NCBI GenBank assembly: GCA_001936135.1
Contig: CP012816.1
Span: forward strand, 3,407,501 to 3,471,500
Reading direction: 5' to 3'
Source of the DNA: Saccharomycopsis fibuligera x Saccharomycopsis cf. fibuligera
Lineage: Eukaryota; Ascomycota; Saccharomycetes; Ascoideales; Saccharomycopsidaceae
DNA length: 64,000 bases
Shown: one piece after another, positions 1-10,960 of the stretch
Layout of the letters: every line of letters begins with the position of its first letter
Numbering within the stretch: position 1 is the first letter of the stretch
Translations under genes and position numbers: made by a program
Notes under the pieces: generated by a model
The model's input: only the letters and a program-made list of their open reading frames with translations
Told to the model about the DNA's origin: nothing
Databases searched by the model: none

Positions 1-734
1 TCATCAGTAGGCTGGACATGACGAATACTAGTGACGGTTTGAATATTGGCTATATCAGCATCTATGCTGTCATTTTCATTCTCATTGGCATTGTTGTCAT
101 TGGCATTGTTGTCATTGGCATTGTTGTCATTGGCATTGTTGTCATTTATTGTATCAGCCTCTTTATCTTCATTTTCTTCTTGATTCATTTGATTCACATT
201 TTGGTTTTCCTCTTCGTTGTCTTGCTGATCTCCAATTTGAATTCCGACTTCAACTTCACCAAATTGTTCTTCCATCTCTTCTTCCTCATCATTAAATAAT
301 CGCTTTTGTATCTTAAAATCTTCAATAAATCGGTCCTTCCAAGCTATGAACTTCTCTCTTGTTTCCTGTGTAAACTGAACATCTTGTATCTGCTTAGCCA
401 TGTTATTCACCCCTACCGCGCCATCAACACCACGCTGCATTCCAACATCCTGCTTCTTCAGTACTGGGTATTGATCATCTCCATAATCCAATACCACCTC
501 GTCTCGACTCAATGCCATGGCTGCTGCCGCTGCCGCTGACCGTTTCCGTTTATTTGCAGCAGCATGAAAATTCATCAATTTTCGTCTCGACGTAAAAAAC
601 ACTTGCTCACTGGATTCCAGCTCATGCCTTACTGATGATAAGTAACTGGAAACATCAGTATAGTTAAAGTTTTCTCCGCTGGTAGTTGATGGTGGCTTGT
701 ATTCGAAAGGGAGTACTTGTTTTTGGGCATCCAT
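1..734 (-). CDS. Partial gene, N-terminal ~244 residues; possible Brr1/Gemin2-like protein
   Basis: An open frame starts at ATG 734-732 and runs off the left edge, so the C-terminus is not in the window. The first ~60 residues (MDAQKQVLPFEYKPP, then a segment with SSYLSSVRHELESSEQVFF) resemble the start of Gemin2, where an LP motif is followed by a helix of the type [20 protein letters not shown]; Gemin2 (yeast Brr1) assembles Sm rings on spliceosomal snRNAs. A second helix, TQETREKFIAWKDRF, could match the second Gemin2 helix. After about residue 140 the protein is acidic and Asn-rich, with an in-frame repeat of five residues (NDNNA). The conserved Gemin2 C-terminal half lies outside, so the family call is tentative; that it is a real gene is likely from its length and its divergent neighbour. 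Confidence 0.55.
   Translation of the reverse strand, partial: MDAQKQVLPFEYKPPSTTSGENFNYTDVSSYLSSVRHELESSEQVFFTSRRKLMNFHAAANKRKRSAAAAAAMALSRDEVVLDYGDDQYPVLKKQDVGMQRGVDGAVGVNNMAKQIQDVQFTQETREKFIAWKDRFIEDFKIQKRLFNDEEEEMEEQFGEVEVGIQIGDQQDNEEENQNVNQMNQEENEDKEADTINDNNANDNNANDNNANDNNANENENDSIDADIANIQTVTSIRHVQPTD
83..142. repeat. 15-bp tandem repeat, 4 copies, in coding sequence
   Basis: The unit cattggcattgttgt occurs four times head to tail. On the minus strand it encodes repeats of Asn-Asp-Asn-Asn-Ala in the acidic tail of the partial gene. Being a multiple of three it can change in copy number without breaking the frame. Confidence 0.9.
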
Positions 735-1174
735 GTTCAGTATTTTCAGTGTTTCAATGACTTGGCTGCTGGTTTACAATCCCAGCGAACTTTACAATTG
801 ATCGAGATAATATTGAAATGTTGGGAGTATATGAAATCACACTAGCTAAGCCAAAATAAAATAAAAAACTTATATATAGGTAGCCTTTTTTAAAGGTTTG
901 ATAGACTTTTATAGACACTACATCCCCATCGATGCCCTGCTGCATACCAAAGGACAATTTTTTTTACTGCCTGCAGTCTACTCTACGATTTCACGTGATC
1001 ATAGTATTTAATTTCGCTTTCGATCGAGAGCAGAAAAATGGCAGCTTGAGCTTTGGCCATTGTATTGGCCGATATTTGCTGCTGCTGCCATGTTATAGCA
1101 TCAATGATATATTGATTATCTCGTACTAAAGCTTTTTCAATTATATCAGCTATATCAATAATATCAATAATAAA
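735..1174. other. Divergent intergenic promoter region
   Basis: This 440-bp space lies between two genes transcribed away from each other and must hold both promoters. It is AT-rich with a TATATATA-like stretch near 870-878. I see no further recognisable element. Confidence 0.6.
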
Positions 1175-1766
1175 ATGCCAGTTCCTGTGAAACGCGAAGA
1201 CCTTGTGGTTAAGTATGTTCTACTATATTATGGTGCTATTATCTATTTGTTAATTATTATCTATGAGCTTGGACTGCAATAGCATGTATGAATTGTTATC
1301 TGGCTGGATAGTATAGTAAGCTGACGAATGGCCACGATAGTACCTATTTATCTTCTAATTAGAGTTATGTGCATTTGTCATAACATCAAATCATGAATCT
1401 ATCAAGCCTGTAACGTTAATCTGATCATCACTGCTCAACATAAAACTAACAATTTTCTTCCATTAATATAGATACACTCATAGTCCCCAAATCCCAAAAA
1501 ACCCTCCAACGGGAATGATTGCGCAAACATTACCAATGGCTGCCATGTTTTTAAGAAACAAAATGCTTAGTTGGGTAGCCTTTTCCATTTGCTTGCAACA
1601 TTATTTGAATTATCGTAACGTGCCTCTTTCTGAAGATGGTAATTCACCATTATTGAGTTTAGTTCTCGCTGCTATGGGTGTCTTTACTGCTTATATGGAT
1701 GTATGTATTAGGCTGGCGCAGTTATTGCTGTCAATTTATGAAATTTCATTAATGGCATTCTTATTT

Positions 1767-1816
<50 letters not shown>

Positions 1817-2014
1817 GATTAATTTCATAAACCAGAATAGCCTTCTCATCTAAGAGCAACGCTATGTCATCACTTTGACTGAAATCTAAATACTAACAAA
1901 CAATTATAGATCTTTATTCCATCCCCTCAAACTCAGCCAAAAAGTAATAGTGAAAGAATTATTGAATCTGCAACTACAGTAGTATCTAGCGTGGTCAAAA
2001 CCGCTACCAAATAA
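1175..2014 (+). CDS. Asterix/PAT10 (WDR83OS, UPF0139)-like membrane protein, 3 exons
   Basis: Exons 1175-1212, 1472-1700 and 1910-2014 join in frame to 123 residues. Donors are GTATGT at 1213 and 1701; the acceptors TAG at 1469-1471 and 1907-1909 follow branch sites AACTAAC and TACTAAC (1891-1897). The product starts MPVPVKREDLVVKYTHSPQ and has the Asterix layout: a Pro-rich N-terminus, then MIAQTLPMAAMFLRNKMLSW leading into two hydrophobic helices (about residues 45-62 and 74-90), then a tail beginning IPSPQTQP. In animals Asterix (PAT10) pairs with CCDC47 in the PAT complex that helps multipass proteins fold in the ER membrane. A 47-nt T run sits inside intron 2. Family assignment is by pattern memory of the M-x-K-x-x-W core; exon structure is read directly. 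Confidence 0.78.
1769..1815. repeat. T(47) homopolymer inside intron 2 of the Asterix-like gene
   Basis: Uninterrupted run of 47 T, the longest homopolymer of the window, between the donor at 1701 and the branch site at 1891. In the transcript it would be a U47 tract. Confidence 0.95.
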
Positions 2015-2938
2015 TTTTGAGTTTTTAAATATCCATAGTTATTATTTTATATTTGTGTTATTGTTTGTTTCTGTACTGTTAAATGCTCCAATTATCTTTG
2101 GTCTTTTGCTAATAATATCTGTAGATTGTTTTTTCTAGAGAAATAACTGAGTGTCTTTTGTAAGGTTTTGTATTTCTAAAAATGTGACTGTTACATAACA
2201 ATCATTTGTACCTTTATAGTTCAAGCATCCTTGGGACTTTCAAAGTTAATGATTAAATGTACAGCTGAGCTGAACGTGTATTACTGAAGTTTTGCTCAAG
2301 TGGAGATGCAATATTTAATAGCCAGACTCCAAAACTTAAAAAGCTTAGCTTAAAGATATGATATGCCACTAATACATAAATTTTCATTCATTTAGGCGAG
2401 ACTTATGTAAACTAACTAACAATTGCTTATTTTATTGGCTCTTTTGACTTCATCGCCATACTAGTATTTCCACAACTTTCCCAACTACGATAGCTTCAAC
2501 GAAGGTAACAATGGGGAGATTCAGAGCAAGAATGACTGTTTCCGTTACAAATTGACATCACCAATGCAACTACGTTTCCAAACAAAAGTAGAAAAAATTT
2601 CCTTCATGAAAGCAATGTATTGATATAACATAAATTGCAAACATATTAACAGTAAGCAAAAAGCAAAAAACCTTGATAAGAAAAGATAAAAAAATGATAA
2701 CAAAGACAGAAATTGATAATGATATTGTGATAGTAGTGTTAATGTTAATATTAATGTTAATGTAAAAGATATGATTTAATGCCAGCTTTAACGATTTTTA
2801 CACTGAATTTTGGATCTGCTATTAGTAATAAACTTCTTTTTTTATTATACTGAAAAAAAAAACCCCCACTCGGCTTGACGCAAATCTGACTTGACCTCAG
2901 CTAGCCTCATATTGATATTTCATTTTAGAACTAACCAT
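2015..2938. other. Convergent intergenic region
   Basis: This 924-bp AT-rich space separates two genes whose 3' ends face each other. It holds an imperfect TTAATG hexamer repeat (about 2739-2763) and an A run near 2850. I see no gene or RNA structure in it. Confidence 0.6.
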
Positions 2939-3874
2939 TCAAGCTCTGTTTACTGGAGTAGTGTTGAAAAGACGACAAGACAAGCCAGGTCCATATATAC
3001 CATTTTGGGCTTCTGGCACAATTACCCATCTTCTACCTCTATTCAAACTTGGAGCAACAATGGAAGTACCATCTTTACCCAAGATTTCTTGCTGTACCAC
3101 GTTTTTTGGCACTGTTGGTAATGTCTTGCTCAACAAGGTAGCATCTGGGTTGTCAGAAGCCTTGTATGGCAAAAGTTCTTGTTGACCCTTATTACCAACA
3201 GAAATTCTTGGTGCATTAGCAGATCCAAGTTTCAAAAGACCAGAAATTTTGGTTTGATCGAATGATGAAACTTGTGGATAGTTTCTACGATGGTCTCTTT
3301 TGAAAAATGGGTTGCCAGCAATATCACCAGATGGAATAGTGTGTGGGTCAGTGTACTCACCAGCTTTTGGTTGAGAACCTGGGGCTGGCACACGGTAAAT
3401 TGGGACTATTGGGTTACCACTAGAACGGTTAGGGACCTAGAAAAAAAAGATGAATGGTTAGTATTTGTGACGCATTACAATTAAACAGCCTCTTTATTGA
3501 AAACTTGCATAACCGAGCACGATAGATGACAGTATTGATGGTAATAATAGTAAATATCAATGTTGATGAATGTGACCGTCCCTGAGCATTGAGCATGTTG
3601 TTAAATTACCACTAAAATAAAATTATTGCAAGGCCGAATAGCTTCATTTTAGAAACATAATTATATACTGCTTTAATGAAAAAAAAAAATAGTTCCTTTG
3701 CTTCTTCATCTTTCCATTACTTTTGATCAAAATCAAACCTGTGAGCTTTATTTCATTATCAGCACAAAAAATATAGTAAGAACATACCAAAGTCAACCAT
3801 TGTCTTAGCACTTCCCAGATTCCCTTGGATCCGGTAGTGTATTTCTTGTAAACAGGCACTGGTCCACCAGACAT
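2939..3874 (-). CDS. NADH:ubiquinone oxidoreductase 21-kDa fungal-type subunit, 2 exons
   Basis: Exon 1 is 3874-3788 (29 codons, MSGGPVPVYKKYTTGSKGIW...), exon 2 is 3436-2939. Donor GTATGT (3787-3782), branch TACTAAC and acceptor CTAG (ending 3437) define a 351-nt intron in phase 0. The 194-residue protein matches the fungal complex I accessory subunit of about 21 kDa (NUZM/21.3 kDa type): N-terminal YTTGSKGIWE, then NPIVPIYRVPAPGSQP and a basic, Pro-rich body ending near GRRWVIVPEAQNGIYGPGL. The subunit belongs to the peripheral part of mitochondrial complex I, present in this clade and absent from S. cerevisiae. No cleaved presequence is evident. An upstream CCAAT box fits co-regulation with respiratory genes. 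Confidence 0.83.
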
Positions 3875-5144
3875 CTTTAATTGTATTTTGTTTCGTTCTG
3901 TTTTTGGAACGTGTTGTGTGTACTGTAGTACTTGTATCAACCAGTATTCAAAGGGCTCTATCTCCTCTATTCAATATTGAACTTTTGTTTTATTTTTTTT
4001 CTCTCTCTCTCTCTTGTTTTCGGCCAATCGCTGTGCGCTCAAAAATAATCCTCAGTAGGGTGCTCCTCGTGATCGTGTGACTTGCGCATTATTGTACCTT
4101 CCTGTACATCTAGTTGGTACCAATTACTCGGTGATAAACAGAATCTCGAAACAAACATCAACATCATATACATACGAATTAGTCAGTATCTGAGAAGGGA
4201 ATTGCTAAACTTAGCAAATTATGCCTGTGGTTGATACTATCAACTCAAGATTCTAAAAGGCAACAATTTGAAATCTTGTTTCAACAGTCGTTGGATGGGT
4301 TTTTTTTGTATTTTTTGTCTATTTGTGCAAGGGACTATTAAACTTCTGCTATTTTATCTTACAAACTGATGACCATTTCAATAAAGTTGAGAAAAATTTT
4401 GCAATGTTGCATTAATGTTAGTGAAAGCGTAAAAATTATGTACTAAACTAACTAGAATCAAATAAAACCTCAACTAGTCTTTATGCCAGGTCAACCAGGT
4501 ATGCATGGTTATAACCTCGATATGAAACCATTATAACATTATATGATGATTATCTTAAGACGAACCAGCGACTACACTAGATACACATAAAACCAAATTG
4601 TGTTCTTTCAGTCTAGGAATATACATCTATCGTTGACAAGTCATAACTACTTAGCTTAGTACATAGTTCTAAAAAATACATCCACATCCATCGCTAATAG
4701 CCGGCGTAACATGAGGCAATCATCTACAGTACTTTCAACAATTGATTCTGTCCACCAAAATCGTTTTTTATCTGCTTGATATCAAGGCCTTTACAGCTAC
4801 AAGGCTATAAAAAATTATCTGCATTGTTATTAGTATGTTGTCAAAGCAGTTGCAAAACTGCCAATTGTTTGGTATCAAATAATTTTTTATTGTAACTGCC
4901 ATCAAGTGTAATACATACAAATAAGCAAGTAAATGTGATATTACAACTACAAATTTTTTCGACTGGTGCGACGTATATACACAAATAGATCAACAGAGTT
5001 TGCCGAAGTATTTGAAAATTTTACAGAGCTTGACTACAAAGCTCATTTGGTAGAAAAAAAAACTAATAAAAAAATGCAATGAGATAAATTAGACTAGGAA
5101 AAAAAACAGTAGAAAATATGCATAAAGTATCATCAGTAACAAAT
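3875..5144. other. Intergenic region: complex I gene promoter and 3' flank of TFB4
   Basis: About 1.27 kb. The first 150-250 bp act as promoter and leader of the minus-strand complex I gene and hold a pyrimidine run with (CT)n at about 4000-4014 and a CCAAT box at 4024-4028. The remainder is AT-rich, with no open frame or repeat that I can support. Confidence 0.55.
4024..4028 (+). promoter_or_regulatory. CCAAT box upstream of complex I subunit gene
   Basis: The motif CGGCCAATCG carries a CCAAT core about 150 bp upstream of the complex I ATG (3874). CCAAT is the binding core of the Hap2/3/5 complex, which controls respiratory genes in yeasts. Single copy, so evidence is modest. Confidence 0.4.
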
Positions 5145-5983
5145 TCAAGTCAACTTGGGTGTCGCTGATGGAGTTGGAGTATTGTTTGCGCTTCCATTGG
5201 CATTTATAGTCTTTTTTTTAACCACCGGTTTACGTCTCAATTTTTCTAAAGCTTGAGGATCAAATTTACTATCACACGTGGGACAAATCTCATTTTTGGG
5301 TATTTCACTTAATACACATAAGCACACTGAGCAAACATACCCAATATCAACAATCCGTCCAGTGGCAAAACATGAGGCTCGAAAATCAATATCATTATTT
5401 ACCGGCAATGCAACATAGTTTCGTATACTTGGCTCAATAAAGAAAACCGTTGATAAATATTGAATTAATCCCTGAGGATTTTTCACAAGCAAATAAATAC
5501 CTCCAGTAACATCAGCCGCCTGTTGAAGAAAAGTGGAATGATTTCCAAGTTTGCAAATGTCCATTGGAATTCTCATTCCCTGAGAGGCAAAAATCGAATT
5601 CATTGTAGGAATATAAGACATGGAGGAGTCATCACTGACGCTTATAACTAGCATTCTTGCGCTCATCGCAAGACCGTCGTTAACTTGCCGCACTCTGTTG
5701 ATATAAGTTAAAGCTAGCGATAATGCTCCTGGCATAGTGCTTTTCACTTTGGTCTTATCGGGCACCGTCTCATTGAGTAGACTTTCTAAAGCATCAAGGA
5801 TAGTTTCATCAACGATTTTAAATTGTCGATATATATTTTTGCTTTTCAAATGTCTTTTAGAATCTTGCTGACTTTCTGAATAAACATCGGGAGTTGGTGA
5901 TATAGACCGACCAGTTATAGTGTTACTATTACCATTTGTGCTGCCAATACCGTTTGTATTTCCGTTAATATTGTGATTTCTTG

Positions 5984-6016
<33 letters not shown>

Positions 6017-6335
6017 TTGATGAAGAGCTTGTGGAAGTCGCAGCGATACCTGTATTGATATCATTCACCGTATCGGGAGAAGGAAACAAAAATTTAGCAC
6101 AAGTGGAATGCGCAGCAATAACCACCACTTTATTGGAATTATTAATTGCAAGATGCGCATTCAAAGCAACAACAATACTTTGGATCACTTGCTTCAAGTT
6201 TGCTTGATCTTTCAAAATTGCCCAGTATAAAGGATTCGTTTCAATAATTAAAGCAAGAAGTGATGGCGAGTCTTCAGCAGCGTGAGAGCCTAAACCAGGA
6301 GCGCGAGCTATTGTGGTATCTGCTATAGCATCCAT
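5145..6335 (-). CDS. TFB4: TFIIH subunit Tfb4 (p34)
   Basis: Start chosen at ATG 6335 because the product then begins MDAIADTT, matching MDAISDPT of S. cerevisiae Tfb4; an upstream in-frame ATG at 6398 would add 21 residues. The 396-residue protein has the vWA-like fold of p34 (ESPSLLALIIETNP-type first strand, NKVVVIAAHS, MLVISVSDDSS, FLQQAADVTGGIYL) and the C4 zinc finger CSVCLCVLSEIPKNEICPTC at about residues 335-354, followed by RRKPVVKKK. Tfb4 binds Ssl1/p44 in the TFIIH core for RNA polymerase II initiation and nucleotide excision repair. A poly-Ala run with flanking Ser residues (GCA codons at about 5990-6018) and an Asn/Gly/Thr-rich insert are lineage additions. EXO84 lies 248 bp upstream on the same strand. 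Confidence 0.95.
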
Positions 6336-6583
6336 GACTGCTATTTTCTTAGTGACTAAAAAGACGTAGACGTTGAAAAGCTCGTTGTTGCAGTTCATAA
6401 AGTCCGCAGAGATGCGATTGTATTTTTATTTTTCCGTCTTTAGTGAATATTAATTATGGACAAGAGGTTCCGCGGTAATGGTATATAGTACGTTAATATA
6501 GTATTATTATCTCAATAATCACATATTATTTCAATTATCTCAATTTTTTTTTACCTAAAAACGGTAGTCACATATATATCCAC

Positions 6584-8474
6584 TTATTTATTGTACACAG
6601 AATCCAAAAGAAAGTCAACATCCAATCCCGACGCTTTCAACTCAGCAGCCTGTTTCTGAGTAATCTCCAAGCATTTTTTGTGAATCGGCGAATCTATCTT
6701 TACATCGAACAACTGCTTTTTGAGCAACTCTGCGTGCTTTTTAACTTCTTCAGTGCACCATTTCACAATATCACTGGCATATTCTGGCTCAGGAAATGAT
6801 TCTTTGTATAAGAGAGTAGTGGCTTTGATGGTTTGGAATCGAATTATTGAGACCTGGGTTATATAGTCTGGCAAATCACCTTCGAAGTCAACTTCATCAG
6901 TTAATCTACTGATTAACTTGCTTCTTGATAAAAGAACATTCTCCTTAGCCAACGCCGTCAGGTTCAAAGTCCTTAAGAAAAAAATGTGTTCATTGATATC
7001 TTCAGTGGTATTCAATTCATCGTTGATTTCAAACACAAGTGCAGACTCCAATTGTGCTTGCCTTTGTTCCAACTTGATCTTTAAAACATCCAACAAGACA
7101 AGTACTTCTTCTGAAGAGCTGGAGTTGCCCAGTTTTGCCTCTTTTCTTCGTTGGGATATCTGTTCACCACAAACTTTGATTAGTTCTACAGCAGCTTCGA
7201 ATTTATGATGCGCAATATCAATATCCAACTCATCAATCATATCATCAATATCTCTCAAATTTCTCATAGTATTTGAGTTATTTAAACTCATTGTTCTTGT
7301 ATGCATTCTAGCGCTCAAATCTTGTAGCAAATTGGAGTTTCGTTTACCAGATTTATCACTGGCGGATAATATCGACATTGAGTCTCTCAAGTTTCTCTGT
7401 TTCAAAGTTTCCTGTTCAGTAATATCTCTCAACTGACTTTGAGCTTTCTTAAATGCTGATATTATTTTAATATATTGATCTTTCTTGTCGGTTTGAAAGA
7501 TAAAACTAGATCCATGATATTTAAAGTTTATTGTAAAATAAGTTTCTTTTGATGCACCACCATTACTACTAGCGCCGCTTTGAGATTTAACATCTTGTAT
7601 TTCAATGAGCTTGACTTCTCTAATAGGCCAGCATTGTTCTGCCACAAGCTTAAATCTTCCATGTCCCGGGTTGTTTTTTCTCTTTCTATTAGAAGCGACC
7701 AAAACATGGTCATTCAATACAAACAAATGCGATGATTGTAAAGGTTTCCAAGTTGCAGCATTCAATTCAATCCATCTCCCACTTTCAGCTAACACATGTC
7801 TTGAAGGTATAGCGGTCAAGAATTTCTGAGCTCCTTCAACGTGCTTGAAAAGACTATTGAGTTCTTCTACCCACCTTTTTTCTAAAATCATCACACTGCT
7901 TCTATCTCTTCTTCCATTAGCCTTGATTGAAGGCAAGCTCTTTTGCGAGCTGTCATTATGGCTTGGAGATTCGATTTCTAGTCTAGCTTCTGCTACATCT
8001 TTCATTTGACCGGTAATTTCTTGTAACGTACTTACAGTACTTTTTAATCCTTTTAGTTCTTGCTCCGTAGTGTTCAAATCATTAGACACAATTAATATTT
8101 TTTCATAACTCTTGTTGACGTTATTTTTAATATCCTCGTCGACTTTTTCGTCCCAAGACATTAATTCAGTGGTAAAATTTTCCACATCAGCCGCCGTGGC
8201 TTGCTGTAATTGAGATATTACATATCTGTAAGCATCAAAGTTTGGATCAGCCAAAGGCACTGAGAAGCTACCGGCCTTGTTTCTTCCCTTTACCGGCACT
8301 CTATCACCACCAGCAGTGCCATGCGGAGGACCCATCATGTCACCACCAGGTACCATTGCGTTACCTCCAGGTGTCACCCCCACCCCTGGTCCTGTACCGA
8401 GTGCTGGATCATGAAAGAGTCCTGAGCCTTGCTGGTCATGATGAAGTGGTTGGTTCTGGTACCGTTGTTGTTGT

Positions 8475-8519
<45 letters not shown>

Positions 8520-8833
8520 AGTTGCAGTTGTGTATGTTGCAGTTGCAGTTGTTGAGCAATGATATCCAAAGCGCCGGAAGGCAACGACGGCATGCTACCA
8601 AAATCGGGCCCCACCGGACTTTCCAACTTTGTCGACAACCGTCTCTTGATCTTCTGCTTGTCTAGACTAGGTACCTTAGGCATTTTGAAGCTACTTTGGC
8701 TGGCTGATTCCACTTGTAAGTTGGCATATGGATTGGTTTGTGGAGCACGGTTCTTGCCCTTTCCGTAGTTTCTCCAATCCCCCATTGGGGCCCTGCTCTT
8801 TCTCAAGGAGGCATTCTCTTTAGAGGGAATCAT
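6584..8833 (-). CDS. EXO84: Exocyst complex subunit Exo84
   Basis: 749 residues from ATG 8833, close to the 753 of S. cerevisiae Exo84. The N-terminus (KSRAPMGDWRNYGKGKNRAP) is typical, followed by a Gln-rich segment at about residues 92-124 encoded mainly by CAG. A coiled coil (about 225-285) precedes the PH-like domain (about 330-470: GRWIELNAATWKPLQSSHLF, LNDHVLVAS, FKLVAEQCWPIREVKLIEI). The helical C-terminal region begins DMIDELDIDIAHHKFEAAVE, the Exo84/Vps51-like signature. Exo84 is one of eight exocyst subunits tethering secretory vesicles at the plasma membrane. The gene is divergent from SIF2 with 354 bp between start codons. The Gln tract is a pure trinucleotide repeat and may vary in length between strains. 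Confidence 0.9.
8467..8532. repeat. GCT/GTT trinucleotide repeat encoding the Exo84 Gln tract
   Basis: An almost uninterrupted run of TTG/CTG triplets on the plus strand encodes about 20 Gln residues (CAG/CAA) in EXO84. Trinucleotide periodicity keeps the frame when copy number changes. Confidence 0.85.
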
Positions 8834-9187
8834 CGTTTGGTTTGGCAGATTCTGTATTGTGTATCCTGGTTCCGTTTTTTACAATATGTTTATATTCATG
8901 GACAGGTCTTTTGTTCTGTTCTATTCTGTCTGTCTTGGTGGCAGTTGAAGTTGCGGTGTCCGGATGTCCGCGTACACCACTTGCACAACTTCAGTGAGAG
9001 AATTCCTGCAAAATGTAAAAATAGAAAAAACTAAAAACAGTCTTACACTTGACAGGAAGTCCATGGTGCTCGAGCACAATAACAACAGTGCCAGCAGCCA
9101 CAATTTCTATTAGAAAGAATAACAGTAGCTATAAATAAAGCTTAAAACTGTGTTAAGAGTGATTCATATACATCAAAGTATAGCCCT
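8834..9187. other. Bidirectional promoter between EXO84 and SIF2
   Basis: 354 bp between two divergent start codons. An AT-rich segment with a TATAAATAA-type motif (about 9129-9137) lies about 55 bp upstream of SIF2. No other element is recognised. Confidence 0.5.
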
Positions 9188-10960
9188 ATGTCCGTGACAA
9201 GTGAAGAGCTAAACTATCTTATATGGCGATATTTGCAGGAAGCCGGGCACGAAGTCACTGCTTTTGCCTTGCAAGATGAAACAAAAGTGCACGAATTAGA
9301 CGACAGATATAGCAGCAGAATACAGATAGGGTGTTTAGTAGATTTGGTTCAGAAAGGGATATTATACTCTGAAGATGAAAGCCTAATAAATCAGAAGGGC
9401 GAGTTCAAGAGTAAAGAAGAACTAGAGAAAACATTTACATTGTTTGGGGCGCTTCGAAAAAACCAAAACCAGGATTTGAAGTTTAGTGGAAGATTTGCAT
9501 TAGAAGGTGGCGAGGAAGAAGAAGAGAAAACAGATACAGAAAAAGCAAAAAATGCTGAAAATGTGAACCAAGACCAAAAGGAGAGCTCCAATAATGACAA
9601 TAATGGCACGGTACATACCAATGATAAAGTTGACAATAAAAAGCATAACAATAATAACGAAAAGAATGGTATTATAGAAGAAGATACTTCTAATGAGGAA
9701 TTTATAAAAGTGCTCAAGAAATCGCAGACTTTTGATAACAGTGTGACGACGAATTGGAACCCAATAGCAGCTTCTGTCTTGTCATGGGGCCAACGTAATT
9801 CAAGTGCCATGATAGCTGTATTACAACCAGAAAGTGAAAAGAAACCGGAGATAGTGACCCTTACTCATCCATTGAGCCTCCTGGCGGACTTGTCAATAAA
9901 CCCAACTACTGCCACAGAAGAAATCACTGTAGTATCGTGGGCTCCAAGGGGACACTTTTTATTAACTGCTTCAGAAAATGGTGAGTTGCGATTATGGACT
10001 GCTGATGGTAAGCTACGAAATGTGTTAACTTTGCACCAAGCACCAGTAATCACAATACGTTGGAATCCTGATAGTACATTTATTCTCACCCAAGATAGCC
10101 AAAATGACACCATTATTTGGGACACAAATACTGGAAGTGCTATACAACATATTGATTATGATTTCTTAAAGAGTCAGAGCCAAAGTCTGCCATCTTCAAC
10201 AATAACACAATACAATCAAAGTCCCGAAAACACAGTGTTAGGAGCTGATGCTACGTGGATAGACAGTACCAAATTTTTAATCCCTGGTGTGAATGGTCTG
10301 ATTGTACTTTTTCAATTAGGAGAAAAGGCTCCATTAGGAGTACTACATGGCCATACTGCAGCAATTGGGACATTATCATATAGCAGTAAATTACAGTTAC
10401 TAGCTAGCGGTTCTGATGACGCGACAATTAGAATTTGGAAAGGAAATTCTTATTCCAGTGCACAAGTATTACTAGGGCATGATCAGGGTATTGTTTGTGT
10501 CGATTGGCTTCAAAACTATGCTGAAAATATTGGTCTATTAATAAGTAGTTCCTTGGATGGATCAGTGAGAGTATGGGACGTTTATTCTGGCTCTTTATTG
10601 CTCGCTTCATTTCTAGATGGAGTTCCTATTTTTGAGGCAGTCTTATCGCCAAATAAAAAATGGTACGCAGTGGGCACCGAAGAAGGGTTGATTTCAATCT
10701 TTGACGTTTCCTCAGAGACTATAAAGGCTATTGTTGATAAAACTAGCATTGTTAACGAAGAGAGTATCTCAACAATTATTGGCCGGTTAAAAATAGTTGC
10801 CCAGTATCAACCGGAACGCGCAAGTATCAATGCTGGTGGCGCCGCCGAGGATGAATCAGCTGCTGAAGATAACTTCGTCACCAGCCTCTCATGGAATTGT
10901 AAATCTACTAAGCTTTGTATATCATACAACAAATTGGAAACGGTGGTTATAGATCTTTGA
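9188..10960 (+). CDS. SIF2: Sif2/TBL1-type LisH-WD40 protein of the Set3 complex
   Basis: 590 residues. An N-terminal LisH motif (about 5-32: SEELNYLIWRYLQEAGHE) is followed by an acidic Lys/Asn-rich linker (about 105-170) and a WD40 propeller from about residue 190 to the end. Stretches such as HGHTAAIGTLSYSSKL, LASGSDDATIRIW, SSSLDGSVRVWD and LDGVPIFEAVLS follow S. cerevisiae Sif2 closely, including the conserved DGVPIF. Sif2 (human TBL1) is a scaffold of the Set3 histone deacetylase complex, a repressor of meiotic genes in baker's yeast. The CTG in GVNG-CTG-IVLFQ aligns with Ala of Sif2 as I recall it, fitting Ser better than Leu. Start is the first ATG and gives a complete LisH. Confidence 0.86.
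   Translation: MSVTSEELNYLIWRYLQEAGHEVTAFALQDETKVHELDDRYSSRIQIGCLVDLVQKGILYSEDESLINQKGEFKSKEELEKTFTLFGALRKNQNQDLKFSGRFALEGGEEEEEKTDTEKAKNAENVNQDQKESSNNDNNGTVHTNDKVDNKKHNNNNEKNGIIEEDTSNEEFIKVLKKSQTFDNSVTTNWNPIAASVLSWGQRNSSAMIAVLQPESEKKPEIVTLTHPLSLLADLSINPTTATEEITVVSWAPRGHFLLTASENGELRLWTADGKLRNVLTLHQAPVITIRWNPDSTFILTQDSQNDTIIWDTNTGSAIQHIDYDFLKSQSQSLPSSTITQYNQSPENTVLGADATWIDSTKFLIPGVNGLIVLFQLGEKAPLGVLHGHTAAIGTLSYSSKLQLLASGSDDATIRIWKGNSYSSAQVLLGHDQGIVCVDWLQNYAENIGLLISSSLDGSVRVWDVYSGSLLLASFLDGVPIFEAVLSPNKKWYAVGTEEGLISIFDVSSETIKAIVDKTSIVNEESISTIIGRLKIVAQYQPERASINAGGAAEDESAAEDNFVTSLSWNCKSTKLCISYNKLETVVIDL

Noticed and set aside
6336-6398. Upstream in-frame ATG of TFB4 (21 extra residues)
   Set aside because: The internal ATG gives the conserved MDAI start of Tfb4; the extra residues have no counterpart.
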